64,000 bases of DNA. Source: Nitratireductor aquimarinus (GTDB taxonomy: Bacteria; Pseudomonadota; Alphaproteobacteria; Rhizobiales; Rhizobiaceae). Shown here one piece after another: positions 25,865 to 34,580 of this stretch (the stretch's first letter is position 1; every line of letters starts with the position of its first letter). The stretch covers positions 2,046,001 through 2,110,000 of the forward strand of contig NZ_CP177239.1 of assembly GCF_046773475.1 (NCBI RefSeq), given 5' to 3'. The notes beneath the pieces were generated by a model. It saw only the letters and a list, made by a program, of their open reading frames with translations, was not told where the DNA came from and did no database searches. The position numbers and the translations under genes are program-made.

Positions 25865-26950
25865 AAGGATCGAGATGGTGATAAAGGCGGCGAAGATCAC
25901 CAGGTGAATGCCGCCCTGCATGATCGTGGTTCGCCCGGTCGCCAGCGACAGCGTGCTGGTGAAGAGCGTCAGCACGAGAAGCACCATGTGCTCGGACGCC
26001 AGACCGAGGATCAGCGTCTTGCCCTGAAAAACCGAAATCAACGCAACGGTCGGAATGGTCAGACAGAGGCTGGCGAGCGCCGAACCGAGCGCCAGATTGA
26101 GGCTGGTCTGGAGACGGTTCTGTGCAGCCGCGCGGATGGACGCAATGCCTTCGGGCATGAGCACCATCAGGGCGATGACCACGCCAACCAATGCGTCGGG
26201 CAGGCCGGCCTGTTCGATCTTCTCCCCCACGGGGTCGGCCAGGATTTCCGCGAGCATGACAACGGCGACAAGCGACACAGGCAGCGCCAGAAGCGAGGAT
26301 ATGAGCATACGGCGCGGCGGAGGCTCATGCGCATGATCGTGCCCATGTCCCTGGGGCTCTCCGATATCGAGAAAGTCGTCGCGATGGCTGAACATCTGGA
26401 CGAACAGGAACAGCGCATAAAGGCTGAGCGAAACGACGGCGACGAAGATAAGCTGTGCCGGCGCATAAACCGGCCCCGGCTCGCCGACCGTGAAATTCGG
26501 CAGCACGAGACCGAGCACGGCCAGCGTGCCCAGAACGCCCAGAGCCGCCGTGGCGCTGCGCCCCTGAAAGCCCTGCTCATGATAGCGAATGCCGCCGACC
26601 AGCAGGCAGACGCCGACAATGCCGTTCAACACGATCATGATGGCTGCAAAAACGGTATCGCGGGCCACCGGACTGTCGCCCGCGGGATCGGCCAGAAGAA
26701 CGGACACGATCAGCGACACTTCGATAATCGTCACGGCCAGCGCCAGAAGGATCGAACCGAAGGGCTGGCCAACCCGATGGGCAATCACCTCGGCATGATG
26801 GACTGCGGAAAAAACCGACAGAAACAGAAACGGCGCAGCGAGGAGTAACAGAAAAACTGAAGTCGTTTCACCGGCCTGATGTTCGATGAAGAACGATAAG
26901 CCAAGTGCCACAATGGGCGCTGCGAGTGTCCAGGCTGGATTACGAATCAT
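25859..26950 (-). CDS. chaA: Ca2+/H+ (Na+/H+) antiporter, ChaA type
   Basis: Inner-membrane CaCA-family exchanger of 363 residues with about eleven helices in two repeats. Each repeat has its acidic alpha motif: LALAVTIIEVSLI near residue 70 and VLMPEGIASIRAA near 265. A cytoplasmic, histidine-rich loop (GHGHDHAHEP, about 202-211) separates the halves and could sense or bind metal. ChaA exchanges Ca2+, Na+ or K+ for H+ at alkaline pH or high salt. It is 18 bp upstream of the GluR-like channel gene on the same strand, which suggests a shared ionic role. Confidence 0.88.
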   Translation of the reverse strand: MIRNPAWTLAAPIVALGLSFFIEHQAGETTSVFLLLLAAPFLFLSVFSAVHHAEVIAHRVGQPFGSILLALAVTIIEVSLIVSVLLADPAGDSPVARDTVFAAIMIVLNGIVGVCLLVGGIRYHEQGFQGRSATAALGVLGTLAVLGLVLPNFTVGEPGPVYAPAQLIFVAVVSLSLYALFLFVQMFSHRDDFLDIGEPQGHGHDHAHEPPPRRMLISSLLALPVSLVAVVMLAEILADPVGEKIEQAGLPDALVGVVIALMVLMPEGIASIRAAAQNRLQTSLNLALGSALASLCLTIPTVALISVFQGKTLILGLASEHMVLLVLTLFTSTLSLATGRTTIMQGGIHLVIFAAFITISILP

Positions 26951-27055
26951 TTCGCCAATCTTCCAAGCAATAAATATCGAAGCGTATGTGAGGGGCCTGA
27001 AGCCAAACGGTTAGCCATATTACGATTATGCGCATCGAAGCATTATCCTGTGCCC

Positions 27056-27082
27056 TGCGGGAATGAAACCCGCGCATTTTTT
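27056..27082 (+). terminator. intrinsic terminator-like hairpin, no upstream plus-strand gene
   Basis: GCGGG (27057-27061) pairs with CCCGC (27069-27073) around AATGAAA and is followed by GCA and six T (27077-27082). On the plus strand this is a good Rho-independent terminator, yet the nearest plus-strand gene upstream ends more than 3.3 kb away. It may end a small RNA starting near 26960-27020, or act as a leader attenuator of the efflux operon. Confidence 0.4.
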
Positions 27083-27273
27083 AAAGCTGTTCACAGGAAA
27101 CATGGTTCTTCGGGCTGTTCATTCGAATTCGGCCTGTTTTTTCGCAAGTTTTCAGCGAATCCAGCACATGGCCACCCCATGGCCACGTATTTTGCGAGCG
27201 CCGCCAAACGACTAAACGCGTGAGAAGAAGTAAAATGGCGGTCTTGACCTTGCCTTCCAGAAACGAAAGAACT

Positions 27274-27290
27274 CCAATAGATGCTATTGG
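27274..27290 (+). promoter_or_regulatory. 17-bp dyad, candidate operator of the efflux operon
   Basis: CCAATAG and CTATTGG form a perfect inverted repeat around ATG, 100 bp before the TolC-like start. The size and symmetry fit a TetR- or MarR-type repressor site, the usual control of efflux genes. No such regulator gene is adjacent. Confidence 0.4.
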
Positions 27291-27390
27291 CGCCGACACG
27301 TTTTTTGCAGGAACGCTGTAATCTTGGTGTCGAATTGGTGACCTAAGTCTGGAAGCAAGTGCAGCGCGACCGCTGCGGGTTTGAGTAGCA

Positions 27391-28935
27391 ATGGGGCGTT
27401 GTGTGTCGCGAACAACAAGAGTCACTGTTTCCCGTCTCCCCAGGCTTGCCCTGCTACTGGCCCTGAGCGCCTTACCGGCAGCCTGTGTATCCGAGATGTC
27501 CGAGCTGACCTCGCCAGCGCCCGACCAGGCGTGGAATGCTGAAGGCAAGAGCGGCGACTATTCTGTGCCGGCAAATATGGAGGCGGCTTCCCCCATCTCC
27601 AGCGCCGACCAACGTTCTCCCGCATCGTCCACCCCTCAGATCCGCAGGGACCACGCCTACACGCTGCCCGAGCTGATCGACATGGGGCAGCGGCTGAACC
27701 CTGCGACGCGCGTTGCATGGGAGCAGGCGCGGCAGGCGGCCACCGCCGTGGGCATGGTCGAGGCCACCTTCCTGCCCGTCATCACGGCCAACATCATCGC
27801 CGGTCAGCAGGAGGTGACAACGCCGATCCCCACGCTGACAGGCGGCACAGCCTATCTCGACACGACCGTCAGCGGCGCGGTTCCGAGCGTCACCCTGCAA
27901 TGGCTGATCTTCGATTTCGGCGAACGACAGGCATGGCGCGACGCCGCGAAGCAGAACGCCTACGCAGCCAGCGTGAGCTTCAACGGCACGCATCAGGCGC
28001 TGATCTACAACATCACGCGCGCCTATTATCAGTATGGCGCGGCCAGCAGAAACCTGCAGATCGCGCGCCAGACGCTGACCAACAGCCGGCGCCTGCAGGA
28101 TGCCGCCAACACGCGCTACAAGAACGGTGTCGGCACCACGATCGAAACCGCGCAGGCGAAACAGATCGTCGCCCAGTCCGGTTTCCGCCTCGTGCAGGCC
28201 GAAGACACGGCGCGCGATTCCTATCAGGATCTGCTTGGCGCAGTTGGCCTCTCGCCCCACACCAACATCAAGATTGCCAGCGATGCGGCACGTCGTCTGC
28301 CGCGTCCGCGCGCCCTGCCGACAGAGGAACTGGTCAGGACCGCGCTCGCCCGCCGGCCCGACGTTCTGGCAAGCTACGCAGCGGTGAAAGCCAGCGAGGC
28401 CAATGCCCGCGCCGCCGACGCCGCCTTCATGCCAAAAGTCTATCTCGGCGCGATGGCAGCCGCGAACAATGGCCGCATTCAGGCCGGCAGCCTGCCGGGC
28501 CTCGGACTTCAGAATACTTCGACCGGCATCGTCGTCGGCGCTTCGGTTCCGATCTATGATGGCGGCCTGCGCGCCAACCAGCGCCGTCAGGCGCAGTCGG
28601 TAACGAGGGCGGCCATCGCCACCCATGAGCAGGTACGCACCGCAGCCATCCGCGAGATTGTCGTCGCCTCCGACACGCTGCGCTCGGCGCTCGCTTCGCA
28701 CAACGCTGCGAGCGAACTCGTCAATGCGGCCGGCGTCACCTACAACGCGTCGTTCGAGGCCTTCAAGAACGGGCTCGTGCCGATCACCGATGTGACGACG
28801 GCGGAGACCGGGCTTCTGGACGCGCGACAGGCGCAGGCCGACGCCCATGCCGCCTCGCTGATCGCGGCCTCCACGCTCGCCTTCTCGCTCGGGAACATGA
28901 CCTCCAAGAACGCACCGTCACAGGCGGTTCGCTAG
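27391..28935 (+). CDS. outer-membrane efflux lipoprotein (TolC/OprM/MdtP-like)
   Basis: Outer-membrane channel protein of 514 residues. A lipoprotein signal ends at LPAAC (Cys32), then a long proline/serine linker leads to two OEP repeats with long helices; LPELIDMGQRLNP opens the first repeat, and repeat 2 begins near LPTEELVRTALARRPDVLASYAAVKASEANARAADAA in family terms (residues about 310-345). It should form the exit duct for the HlyD/FUSC pump encoded 3 kb downstream, as MdtP does for MdtNO. No strong Shine-Dalgarno is seen before ATG 27391. Confidence 0.87.
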   Translation: MGRCVSRTTRVTVSRLPRLALLLALSALPAACVSEMSELTSPAPDQAWNAEGKSGDYSVPANMEAASPISSADQRSPASSTPQIRRDHAYTLPELIDMGQRLNPATRVAWEQARQAATAVGMVEATFLPVITANIIAGQQEVTTPIPTLTGGTAYLDTTVSGAVPSVTLQWLIFDFGERQAWRDAAKQNAYAASVSFNGTHQALIYNITRAYYQYGAASRNLQIARQTLTNSRRLQDAANTRYKNGVGTTIETAQAKQIVAQSGFRLVQAEDTARDSYQDLLGAVGLSPHTNIKIASDAARRLPRPRALPTEELVRTALARRPDVLASYAAVKASEANARAADAAFMPKVYLGAMAAANNGRIQAGSLPGLGLQNTSTGIVVGASVPIYDGGLRANQRRQAQSVTRAAIATHEQVRTAAIREIVVASDTLRSALASHNAASELVNAAGVTYNASFEAFKNGLVPITDVTTAETGLLDARQAQADAHAASLIAASTLAFSLGNMTSKNAPSQAVR

Positions 28936-28959
28936 TTCCGGTCATTGTTGCGCCGGAAC
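28935..28959. other. intercistronic hairpin after the TolC-like gene
   Basis: GTTCCGG (28935-28941) pairs with CCGGAAC (28953-28959) around 11 bases, starting in the TolC-like stop codon and 24 bp before the amidohydrolase gene. No U-run; probably a processing or stabilising structure within one operon. Confidence 0.4.
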
Positions 28960-28982
28960 ACAATCCATTCGCCCAGGAGAAT

Positions 28983-30443
28983 ATGATGCGGCTTCGTTTG
29001 GGAAAGAAATACGGGCACCTGGTTCACGGCCTGAACTGTGCCTGCCACAGTCCTGAAGCGCTCAGCCTTTTTCAGCGTGTCGACAAGGGCCTGTCGCGCC
29101 GTTCGGTCCTGCGCGGCATCGCGGCAACACTGGCCGCGCCCGCTCTTGGCGTTGCCTCGCCAAGCTTCGCGCAGCCGGCTCCAAAGCCGATCCTGCTCAA
29201 GAATGTGCGTATTTTCGATGGCCGTTCGGCGCAGCTCATCGATGGCAAATCCATCCTTATCGAAGGCGCGCGCATCGCAGCCCTGCCGGCGCAGGACGAC
29301 ACCGTGAGCGATGCCGAAATCATCGATTGCGGCGGACGCACGATCATGCCCGGCATGATCGACGCGCACTGGCACACCATGCTTGCCGGCATTTCCCAGA
29401 TGACCGCGATGACAGCGCAGGTGCCCTATGTGCATCTCGTTGCGGCCGAAGAGGCGGAGCGCACCGTCATGCGCGGCTTCACCTCGGTTCGCGATGCGGG
29501 CGGCCCCTCCTTCTCCGTCAAGCGTGCGATTGATGAAAGCCGCATCCCCGGCCCGCGCATCTATCCGTGCGGCGCCATGGTGTCGCAGACTTCGGGCCAT
29601 GGCGACTTCCGCCCGCTCTACGAGCTGCCGCGTTCGCCCCAGACCAATCTGAGCCATGCGGAAGAAGCCGGCATTTCGGCGATCGCCGATGGCGTGCCGG
29701 AAGTTCTGCGCCGGGTGCGCGAACAGCTCATGCTCGGAGCGAGCCAGATCAAGATCATGGCGGGCGGCGGCGTTGCCTCCGCTTACGATCCGCTCGACAG
29801 CCTTCAGTTCACCGAGGAAGAAATCCGCATGGCCGTGACGGCCGCTGAAGACTGGGGCACCTATGTGTGCGCCCATGTCTACACCTCGAATGGCATCAAG
29901 CGCGCCCTGGCCGGCGGCGTCCGCTCCATCGAGCACGGGCAGCTTGCCGATGAAGAGGCAGCGCGCCAGATGGCCGACATGGGCGCGTGGTGGTCCATTC
30001 AGCCATTCCTCGCCGATGAAGATTCCAACATGTATCCCAATCCGCTGCAGCGCGAGCAGCAGAAGCTGATTGCCGAAGGCACGGTGCGCGCCGTGGAGCT
30101 GGGCAAGAAGTTCGACGTCAAGATGGCGCTGGGCACCGACATCCTGTTCAACCCGCAGGCGACCGCCAGCCAGGGCAAGCAGCTGACCAAGTTCGCCCGC
30201 TGGTATGACAATGCCGACGTTCTGCGGATGCTGACGAGCGGCAATGCCGACCTGCTGGCGATGTCGGGACCGCGCAACCCCTATTCCGGCAAGCTCGGCG
30301 TCGTTGAAGCCGATGCCTTTGCCGATCTTCTGCTGCTCGACGGCAATCCGCTGGAAAACATCGACCTGATCGCTGATCCCGAGACCAGCATGAAGCTGAT
30401 CATCAAGGATGGCCGCATCCAGAAAAATACATTGGGAGCATAG
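28983..30443 (+). CDS. Tat-exported metal-dependent amidohydrolase
   Basis: Amidohydrolase-superfamily enzyme of 486 residues. A long N-terminus leads to a twin-arginine signal (SRRSVLRGIAATLAAPALG, about residues 38-57) ending near SFAQ. The catalytic barrel has the metal motif IDAHWHT near residue 123, later His in CAHVYTSNG and SIEHGQLADEE, and the C-terminal Asp in MALGTDILFNP. It is similar to imidazolonepropionase-like and Xaa-Pro dipeptidase-like hydrolases. It lies inside an efflux operon, two bases before a barrel gene, so it may act on a periplasmic drug or amide. Confidence 0.85.
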   Translation: MMRLRLGKKYGHLVHGLNCACHSPEALSLFQRVDKGLSRRSVLRGIAATLAAPALGVASPSFAQPAPKPILLKNVRIFDGRSAQLIDGKSILIEGARIAALPAQDDTVSDAEIIDCGGRTIMPGMIDAHWHTMLAGISQMTAMTAQVPYVHLVAAEEAERTVMRGFTSVRDAGGPSFSVKRAIDESRIPGPRIYPCGAMVSQTSGHGDFRPLYELPRSPQTNLSHAEEAGISAIADGVPEVLRRVREQLMLGASQIKIMAGGGVASAYDPLDSLQFTEEEIRMAVTAAEDWGTYVCAHVYTSNGIKRALAGGVRSIEHGQLADEEAARQMADMGAWWSIQPFLADEDSNMYPNPLQREQQKLIAEGTVRAVELGKKFDVKMALGTDILFNPQATASQGKQLTKFARWYDNADVLRMLTSGNADLLAMSGPRNPYSGKLGVVEADAFADLLLLDGNPLENIDLIADPETSMKLIIKDGRIQKNTLGA

Positions 30444-30445
30444 GA

Positions 30446-31261
30446 ATGCGTGCATCACTGGCTGTTCTGGCTGCCGCCACCCTTACAGCGACTGCACTTG
30501 GCGCGAAGGCCTCGGACCTTCCTGTTCCCACAGAGAACGAGGGCGAAACCGAGCGCCCGTGGGTGCTGCAGATCACGCCCTATGTGTGGGGAACGGGCCT
30601 CAGCGGCGATGTATCGCCGTTTCGCCGCGGCCCGACAATCGGCATCAAGAAGAGCTTCTCTGATGTGATTGAGGATCTCGACTTCGCCGGCTTCGTGAAT
30701 GTCTGGGGCCGGTATGAGCGCTTCGTGTTTTCAGCCGATATGCTCTACGTCTCGACCACGGACAGCAAGGTCGTCCACGGCACGATCCCGCGCCCGCCCC
30801 TCTCCGTGCGGCTTGATGCATCGATCGACACCAGGCAGTTCACCTCGACGCTGCAGGCCGGCTACCGCGTGATCGAAACGCCTGACTTCACATTCGACGT
30901 GCTCGGCGGCGTGCGCTTCTGGCACATCTCGAATGATGTCGATCTGGACGTCCAGGTCGCCGGCCAGAAGCGCAGGATCAGCTATGGCGAGGATTTCGGC
31001 TGGGTCGATCCGGTCATCGGCGCGCGCGCGTTTCTGCGCATGACGGAGAAGCTCTCGCTTCAGGCACAGGCCGATGTCGGCGGGTTTGGCGGTGGATCGA
31101 ACTCCACCTGGTCGGTTCTGGCCACGGCGAATTACACGATGACGGATCACCTGTCCGTGTCAGCCGGCTACAAATATCTCGACATCAATTACGAAGATGA
31201 CGGGCACGTGTTCGACACGACCATGAGCGGGCCGGTTATCGGTCTTACCTATCGCTTCTGA
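30446..31261 (+). CDS. outer-membrane beta-barrel protein
   Basis: Protein of 271 residues with a signal peptide (about 1-22) and about ten alternating amphipathic strands with aromatic girdles, such as VLQITPYVWGTGLSG. It ends in VIGLTYRF, a C-terminal aromatic residue as required for Bam insertion. It resembles small porin-like proteins; no enzyme motif. It follows the amidohydrolase by two bases and precedes the pump genes, so it could let substrate reach the periplasm. No exact family recognised. Confidence 0.7.
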   Translation: MRASLAVLAAATLTATALGAKASDLPVPTENEGETERPWVLQITPYVWGTGLSGDVSPFRRGPTIGIKKSFSDVIEDLDFAGFVNVWGRYERFVFSADMLYVSTTDSKVVHGTIPRPPLSVRLDASIDTRQFTSTLQAGYRVIETPDFTFDVLGGVRFWHISNDVDLDVQVAGQKRRISYGEDFGWVDPVIGARAFLRMTEKLSLQAQADVGGFGGGSNSTWSVLATANYTMTDHLSVSAGYKYLDINYEDDGHVFDTTMSGPVIGLTYRF

Positions 31262-31359
31262 CCAATCGGCATAACGGTTTCGGGCATGCATGGCCCAAAA
31301 CCGCCCGCAACCAGCAGCGTCGTCCGGAGCGACGACCGACAGACGAAAAGGAGGTTACC

Positions 31360-31656
31360 GTGCGAAGACAATCCAGCCCCCGCACCGGTGGCCGTTTCAG
31401 GTTCCTCTTGCCGCTGGCCACGCTTCTGGCCGCCAGTGCGCCCGCTCATGCGGCAGCGCCCTCGGTGCCCATGTTCGGCAGTTTTTTCCCTTACTGGCTG
31501 CTCAGCCTTTTTGCCGGCGTCATTCTGACGGTCGTTCTGCGGCTGGTTTTCGTCCTGATCGGTCTCGATGACATCCTGCGCTGGCGTGTCCCTGTCTATA
31601 TGAGCATGGCTCTGGGGCTCACCTTCATCATCTCTTTCCTGGCATTTGGGCGCTAG
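31360..31656 (+). CDS. YtcA/DUF1656-like small membrane protein of an efflux operon
   Basis: Small protein of 98 residues. It starts with GTG 31360 behind a near-perfect AAGGAGGT ribosome site. A cleavable hydrophobic segment (about 16-32, ending AHA) precedes two helices (about 45-68 and 78-95). YtcA-like proteins accompany the MdtN/MdtO/MdtP pump in Escherichia coli, and this one is 3 bp upstream of the HlyD-family gene. Its role in the pump is unknown. Confidence 0.75.
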   Translation: MRRQSSPRTGGRFRFLLPLATLLAASAPAHAAAPSVPMFGSFFPYWLLSLFAGVILTVVLRLVFVLIGLDDILRWRVPVYMSMALGLTFIISFLAFGR

Positions 31657-31659
31657 AAA

Positions 31660-32709
31660 ATGAAGCACTCCCCTTCCCGTCGCGTTCTCGCCGTCCTCGG
31701 TGGTGCAATCAGTCTGGCGATCATCGCCGGCGCAGGCGCGCTCGCCTATCGCAGCCATCTGGAGACACAGGCCAATCCGCTATCCGACGATGCATCGCTC
31801 GATGCCGAAACGGTGAGCATCGCCGCCGGCGTTGCCGGGCGCATCAAGGCCCTGCATGTGAGCGAAAACGCCATGGTCCGCGAGGGCGACATTCTTGTCG
31901 AGCTGGACGATTCCGCATACCGGATGGCCGTGGAGCAGACCCGCGCGGATCTGGAGATCGCAACGGCCGCAGCCCACGACCAGACGCGCAACATCCAGGC
32001 CGAGCGCGCCAATGCGCAGATCGCCGCGGAGCAGGTTGCGCGCGCCACGGCCAATCTCGAACTGGCGACCCAGACGCTCGACCGCCTGCTTCCGATGCAG
32101 TCCAAGGGCTATGTCTCCGCGCAGCAGATCGATGACGCCAGGACCGTCAAGCGCGATGCGGAAGTCAGCCTGAACGAGGCGCTGCGTCAGCAGGAAGCCG
32201 CCGAGGCGCTGGTGGGCGATGAGGAAGGCGTCGAAGCGCTGATCCGCGCCCGTCAGGCCGCCCTCGCCATCGCCGAACATGAGCTGGCCGGCACGGTGAT
32301 CCGCGCACCCGCCGATGGGCGCGTGGTGGATCTGACGGTCGGCAAGGGCGGATATGTGCTGCCGGCGCAGTCCATGTTCACCCTGATCAAGACCGATGCG
32401 TGGTTTGCCTCCGCCGCCTATGTCGAAACCGTTCTCCCCGGCATTTCCGTTGGCGACTGCGCCACCGTCTATGCCCTTGCCGACCGCAAGCGGGCGATCA
32501 AGGGAACCGTGGAGAGCATCGGCTGGGGCGTTTCGTCAAAGGATTTCATCACCCTGCCGGTGGGCCTGCCGATCGTTCCGAAGTCGCTCGACTGGGTGCG
32601 CGTTCAGCAGCGCTTTCCGGTGCGCATCCGGCTGGTCGATCCCCCGGAAGATCTCATGAGAGTGGGCGCATCCGCCGTTTCGGTGATCCACCGCGATGAC
32701 TCCTGCTAG
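31660..32709 (+). CDS. HlyD/EmrA-type membrane fusion protein (MdtN-like)
   Basis: Periplasmic adaptor of 349 residues anchored by one N-terminal helix (about 9-30). The first biotinyl-lipoyl half-motif AGVAGRIKALHVSENAMVREGDILVELDD is at about 50-78. A helical hairpin of about 100 residues follows, then the second half-motif TVIRAPADGRVVDLTVGKGGYV and a beta-barrel domain. It links the inner-membrane FUSC protein to the TolC-like duct. Its end overlaps the FUSC start by 14 bp. Confidence 0.9.
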   Translation: MKHSPSRRVLAVLGGAISLAIIAGAGALAYRSHLETQANPLSDDASLDAETVSIAAGVAGRIKALHVSENAMVREGDILVELDDSAYRMAVEQTRADLEIATAAAHDQTRNIQAERANAQIAAEQVARATANLELATQTLDRLLPMQSKGYVSAQQIDDARTVKRDAEVSLNEALRQQEAAEALVGDEEGVEALIRARQAALAIAEHELAGTVIRAPADGRVVDLTVGKGGYVLPAQSMFTLIKTDAWFASAAYVETVLPGISVGDCATVYALADRKRAIKGTVESIGWGVSSKDFITLPVGLPIVPKSLDWVRVQQRFPVRIRLVDPPEDLMRVGASAVSVIHRDDSC

Positions 32710-34414
32710 CTCACCCCTTTCGCGCCTGCTCAGTCAGGCCTGGGCCGACCTGCAGCCTTTTGCCGGCCGCTTCGGGCTGACCTGGAGGGTCGCGCTTCTG
32801 TGCGCGATCGTCACCGCTGCGGCGATGATGTTCAAGATTCCGGAAGCGTCGATCAGCTGCTATCTGATCATCTTCCTGATGAAGGAAGACGCCGTTCAGA
32901 ACTGCCTGATGGGTTTCGGGCTGATCCTCCTGGCCACGCTGGTGGTCGTGCTCATGATCCCGGTGATCAATATGAGCATCGACAGCCCGGCCATGCGGCT
33001 GGCGATCATGTTCGGCGTCTCCTATGTCTTCCTGTTTTTGAGCTCGACCACACCGCTCGGAGAGCAGGCCGCCATTGTCGGCCTCATCGTCGCTTTCATC
33101 ATGACGCTGGTGACGGATGTGCCGATTGGCCAGATCGGCAATCAGGGGCTTCTCGCGGCCTGGAAAATGGCCTGCATGCCCATGGCCCTGATGATCCTGT
33201 TCAATCTGGTCCTCGGCATTCCCGCACAGACACTGGTGCGCAACAGGATCGTGCGCCGCCTGCGCGCCAGTGCGGACGTGCTGGAGCACCCTGACGCATG
33301 CGAAGAACTGCGGGAGCTGCTGGCCGAAGGCAACGACCTTTCCCTGCAGCAGATGCTGACGGTGAAGCTGCTTCACCTGATCTCCAAAGAGAAATCGACC
33401 TGGCTGAACGGCGCTGTCGAGACCAGCTATCGCGTCATGCTTGCGTCGCTCGCACCTGCGGGCAGCATTGCCCCGGAACGCGCCCGCGCACTGGCAGGTG
33501 AACTCCGGCAGGCTGCCGATGACATCGCTTCTGGCGAGGTTCCGGCGCCCCCTGAAAACGCGACCGATGACAGCACCGCCGCACGCAGACTGTCCGAGGC
33601 GCTTGCAGCGCTTTCACAACCCGATGGCGGCGCGTCGCCGAAGCCCGCCCCGCAGCGGCTTCTGTCGGCTGACGCCTTCACCAACCCCGATCACCAGCGC
33701 TATGCGCTGAAAACCTCGCTGGCCGCGATCATCTGTTACCTGATCTACACCGGCATTCAGTGGGACGGCATCCACACGGCCCTGATCACCTGCTATGTGG
33801 CCGCGCTCGGCACGACGGGTGAAACCGTGCGCAAGCTCACGCTGCGCATCGTGGGCTGCCTCATCGGCGCTGCCATGGGCGTTGGCGCACTCCTGTTCAT
33901 CATGCCCCACCTCACCAGCATTGGCGGACTGATGATCCTCGTCTTCGCCGGCACGCTGGTGGGCGCGTGGGTCTCCTCCGGAAACGAGCGCATCTCCTAT
34001 AGCGGCGTCCAGATCGCCCTCGCCTTCCTGCTGACCACGCTGAACGGATTTGGCCCCAGCTTCGAGTTTTCGCAGGCCGGCGACAGGATCATGGGCATTT
34101 TCGTCGGCATCTTCGTGATCTACGTCATTTTCACGCAGTTCTGGCCGAAAAGCGTCGTCAACGAGGTGCGCGACACGCTCGACCGCGTCAGTGGCGATCT
34201 CAAATCTCTGGCTGGCGAAACCAAGGATCGGCGCGACAGCGATCTGGCGATTTCCATGCGTGCCTTTGGCGATCTGGAACACGCTGACGAGATGCTGGAC
34301 ATGGCCTATTTCGAGCCCCGCAGCGAGCGCGCGCCCAATGAGCAGCTTGATGGGTATCGCGTGACGCTGGAGGAAATGCGCAGCCGGCTCTGTGGCCTTC
34401 AGGCCAGGGCATAA
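32696..34414 (+). CDS. FUSC-family inner-membrane efflux protein (MdtO/AaeB-like)
   Basis: Inner-membrane protein of 572 residues with two blocks of about five to six helices (residues about 25-180 and 345-480) around a cytoplasmic middle domain, the aromatic-acid-exporter/FUSC plan. The second block opens with HQRYALKTSLAAIICYLIYTG, the typical start of the FUSC domain. It should export aromatic acids or dyes with the adaptor and duct. It overlaps the adaptor gene by 14 bp and is the last gene of the operon. Confidence 0.88.
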   Translation: MTPASSPLSRLLSQAWADLQPFAGRFGLTWRVALLCAIVTAAAMMFKIPEASISCYLIIFLMKEDAVQNCLMGFGLILLATLVVVLMIPVINMSIDSPAMRLAIMFGVSYVFLFLSSTTPLGEQAAIVGLIVAFIMTLVTDVPIGQIGNQGLLAAWKMACMPMALMILFNLVLGIPAQTLVRNRIVRRLRASADVLEHPDACEELRELLAEGNDLSLQQMLTVKLLHLISKEKSTWLNGAVETSYRVMLASLAPAGSIAPERARALAGELRQAADDIASGEVPAPPENATDDSTAARRLSEALAALSQPDGGASPKPAPQRLLSADAFTNPDHQRYALKTSLAAIICYLIYTGIQWDGIHTALITCYVAALGTTGETVRKLTLRIVGCLIGAAMGVGALLFIMPHLTSIGGLMILVFAGTLVGAWVSSGNERISYSGVQIALAFLLTTLNGFGPSFEFSQAGDRIMGIFVGIFVIYVIFTQFWPKSVVNEVRDTLDRVSGDLKSLAGETKDRRDSDLAISMRAFGDLEHADEMLDMAYFEPRSERAPNEQLDGYRVTLEEMRSRLCGLQARA

Positions 34415-34476
34415 AGCCGTGCTCCAGAGACCGAAACAGCGTGGTTAACAAAGAGTTCAAAGCTCAGATTGGAGAA

Positions 34477-34494
34477 GATTACAAATTTGTAATC
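34477..34494. promoter_or_regulatory. 18-bp perfect palindrome, candidate operator
   Basis: GATTACAAA followed by TTTGTAATC, with no mismatch and no spacer, about 87 bp before the choloylglycine-hydrolase-like start and in a 166-bp intergenic region. The length suits a dimeric repressor or activator. Which protein binds is unknown; no regulator gene is adjacent. Confidence 0.5.
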
Positions 34495-34580
34495 GCAAAC
34501 ACCGAACTCATGTCACGTTAATGGACAAGTATTGTTCGTCAGCTTAGTGTTTCCCTGAATCGCATTGAGGAATATCGTAT

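Larger units (their letters stand above)
26951..27390. promoter_or_regulatory. 440-bp intergenic region upstream of the efflux genes
   Basis: No convincing gene in either direction. It contains a terminator-like hairpin (27056-27082), an exact 9-bp direct repeat CATGGCCAC at 27167-27175 and 27178-27186, and a 17-bp dyad (27274-27290). It separates the divergent chaA and TolC-like genes and should hold both promoters. Confidence 0.45.

Noticed and set aside
27081..27548. A 155-codon minus-strand frame at the start of the TolC-like gene
   Set aside because: It overlaps the signal-peptide coding part of a real gene and has no motif or ribosome site.
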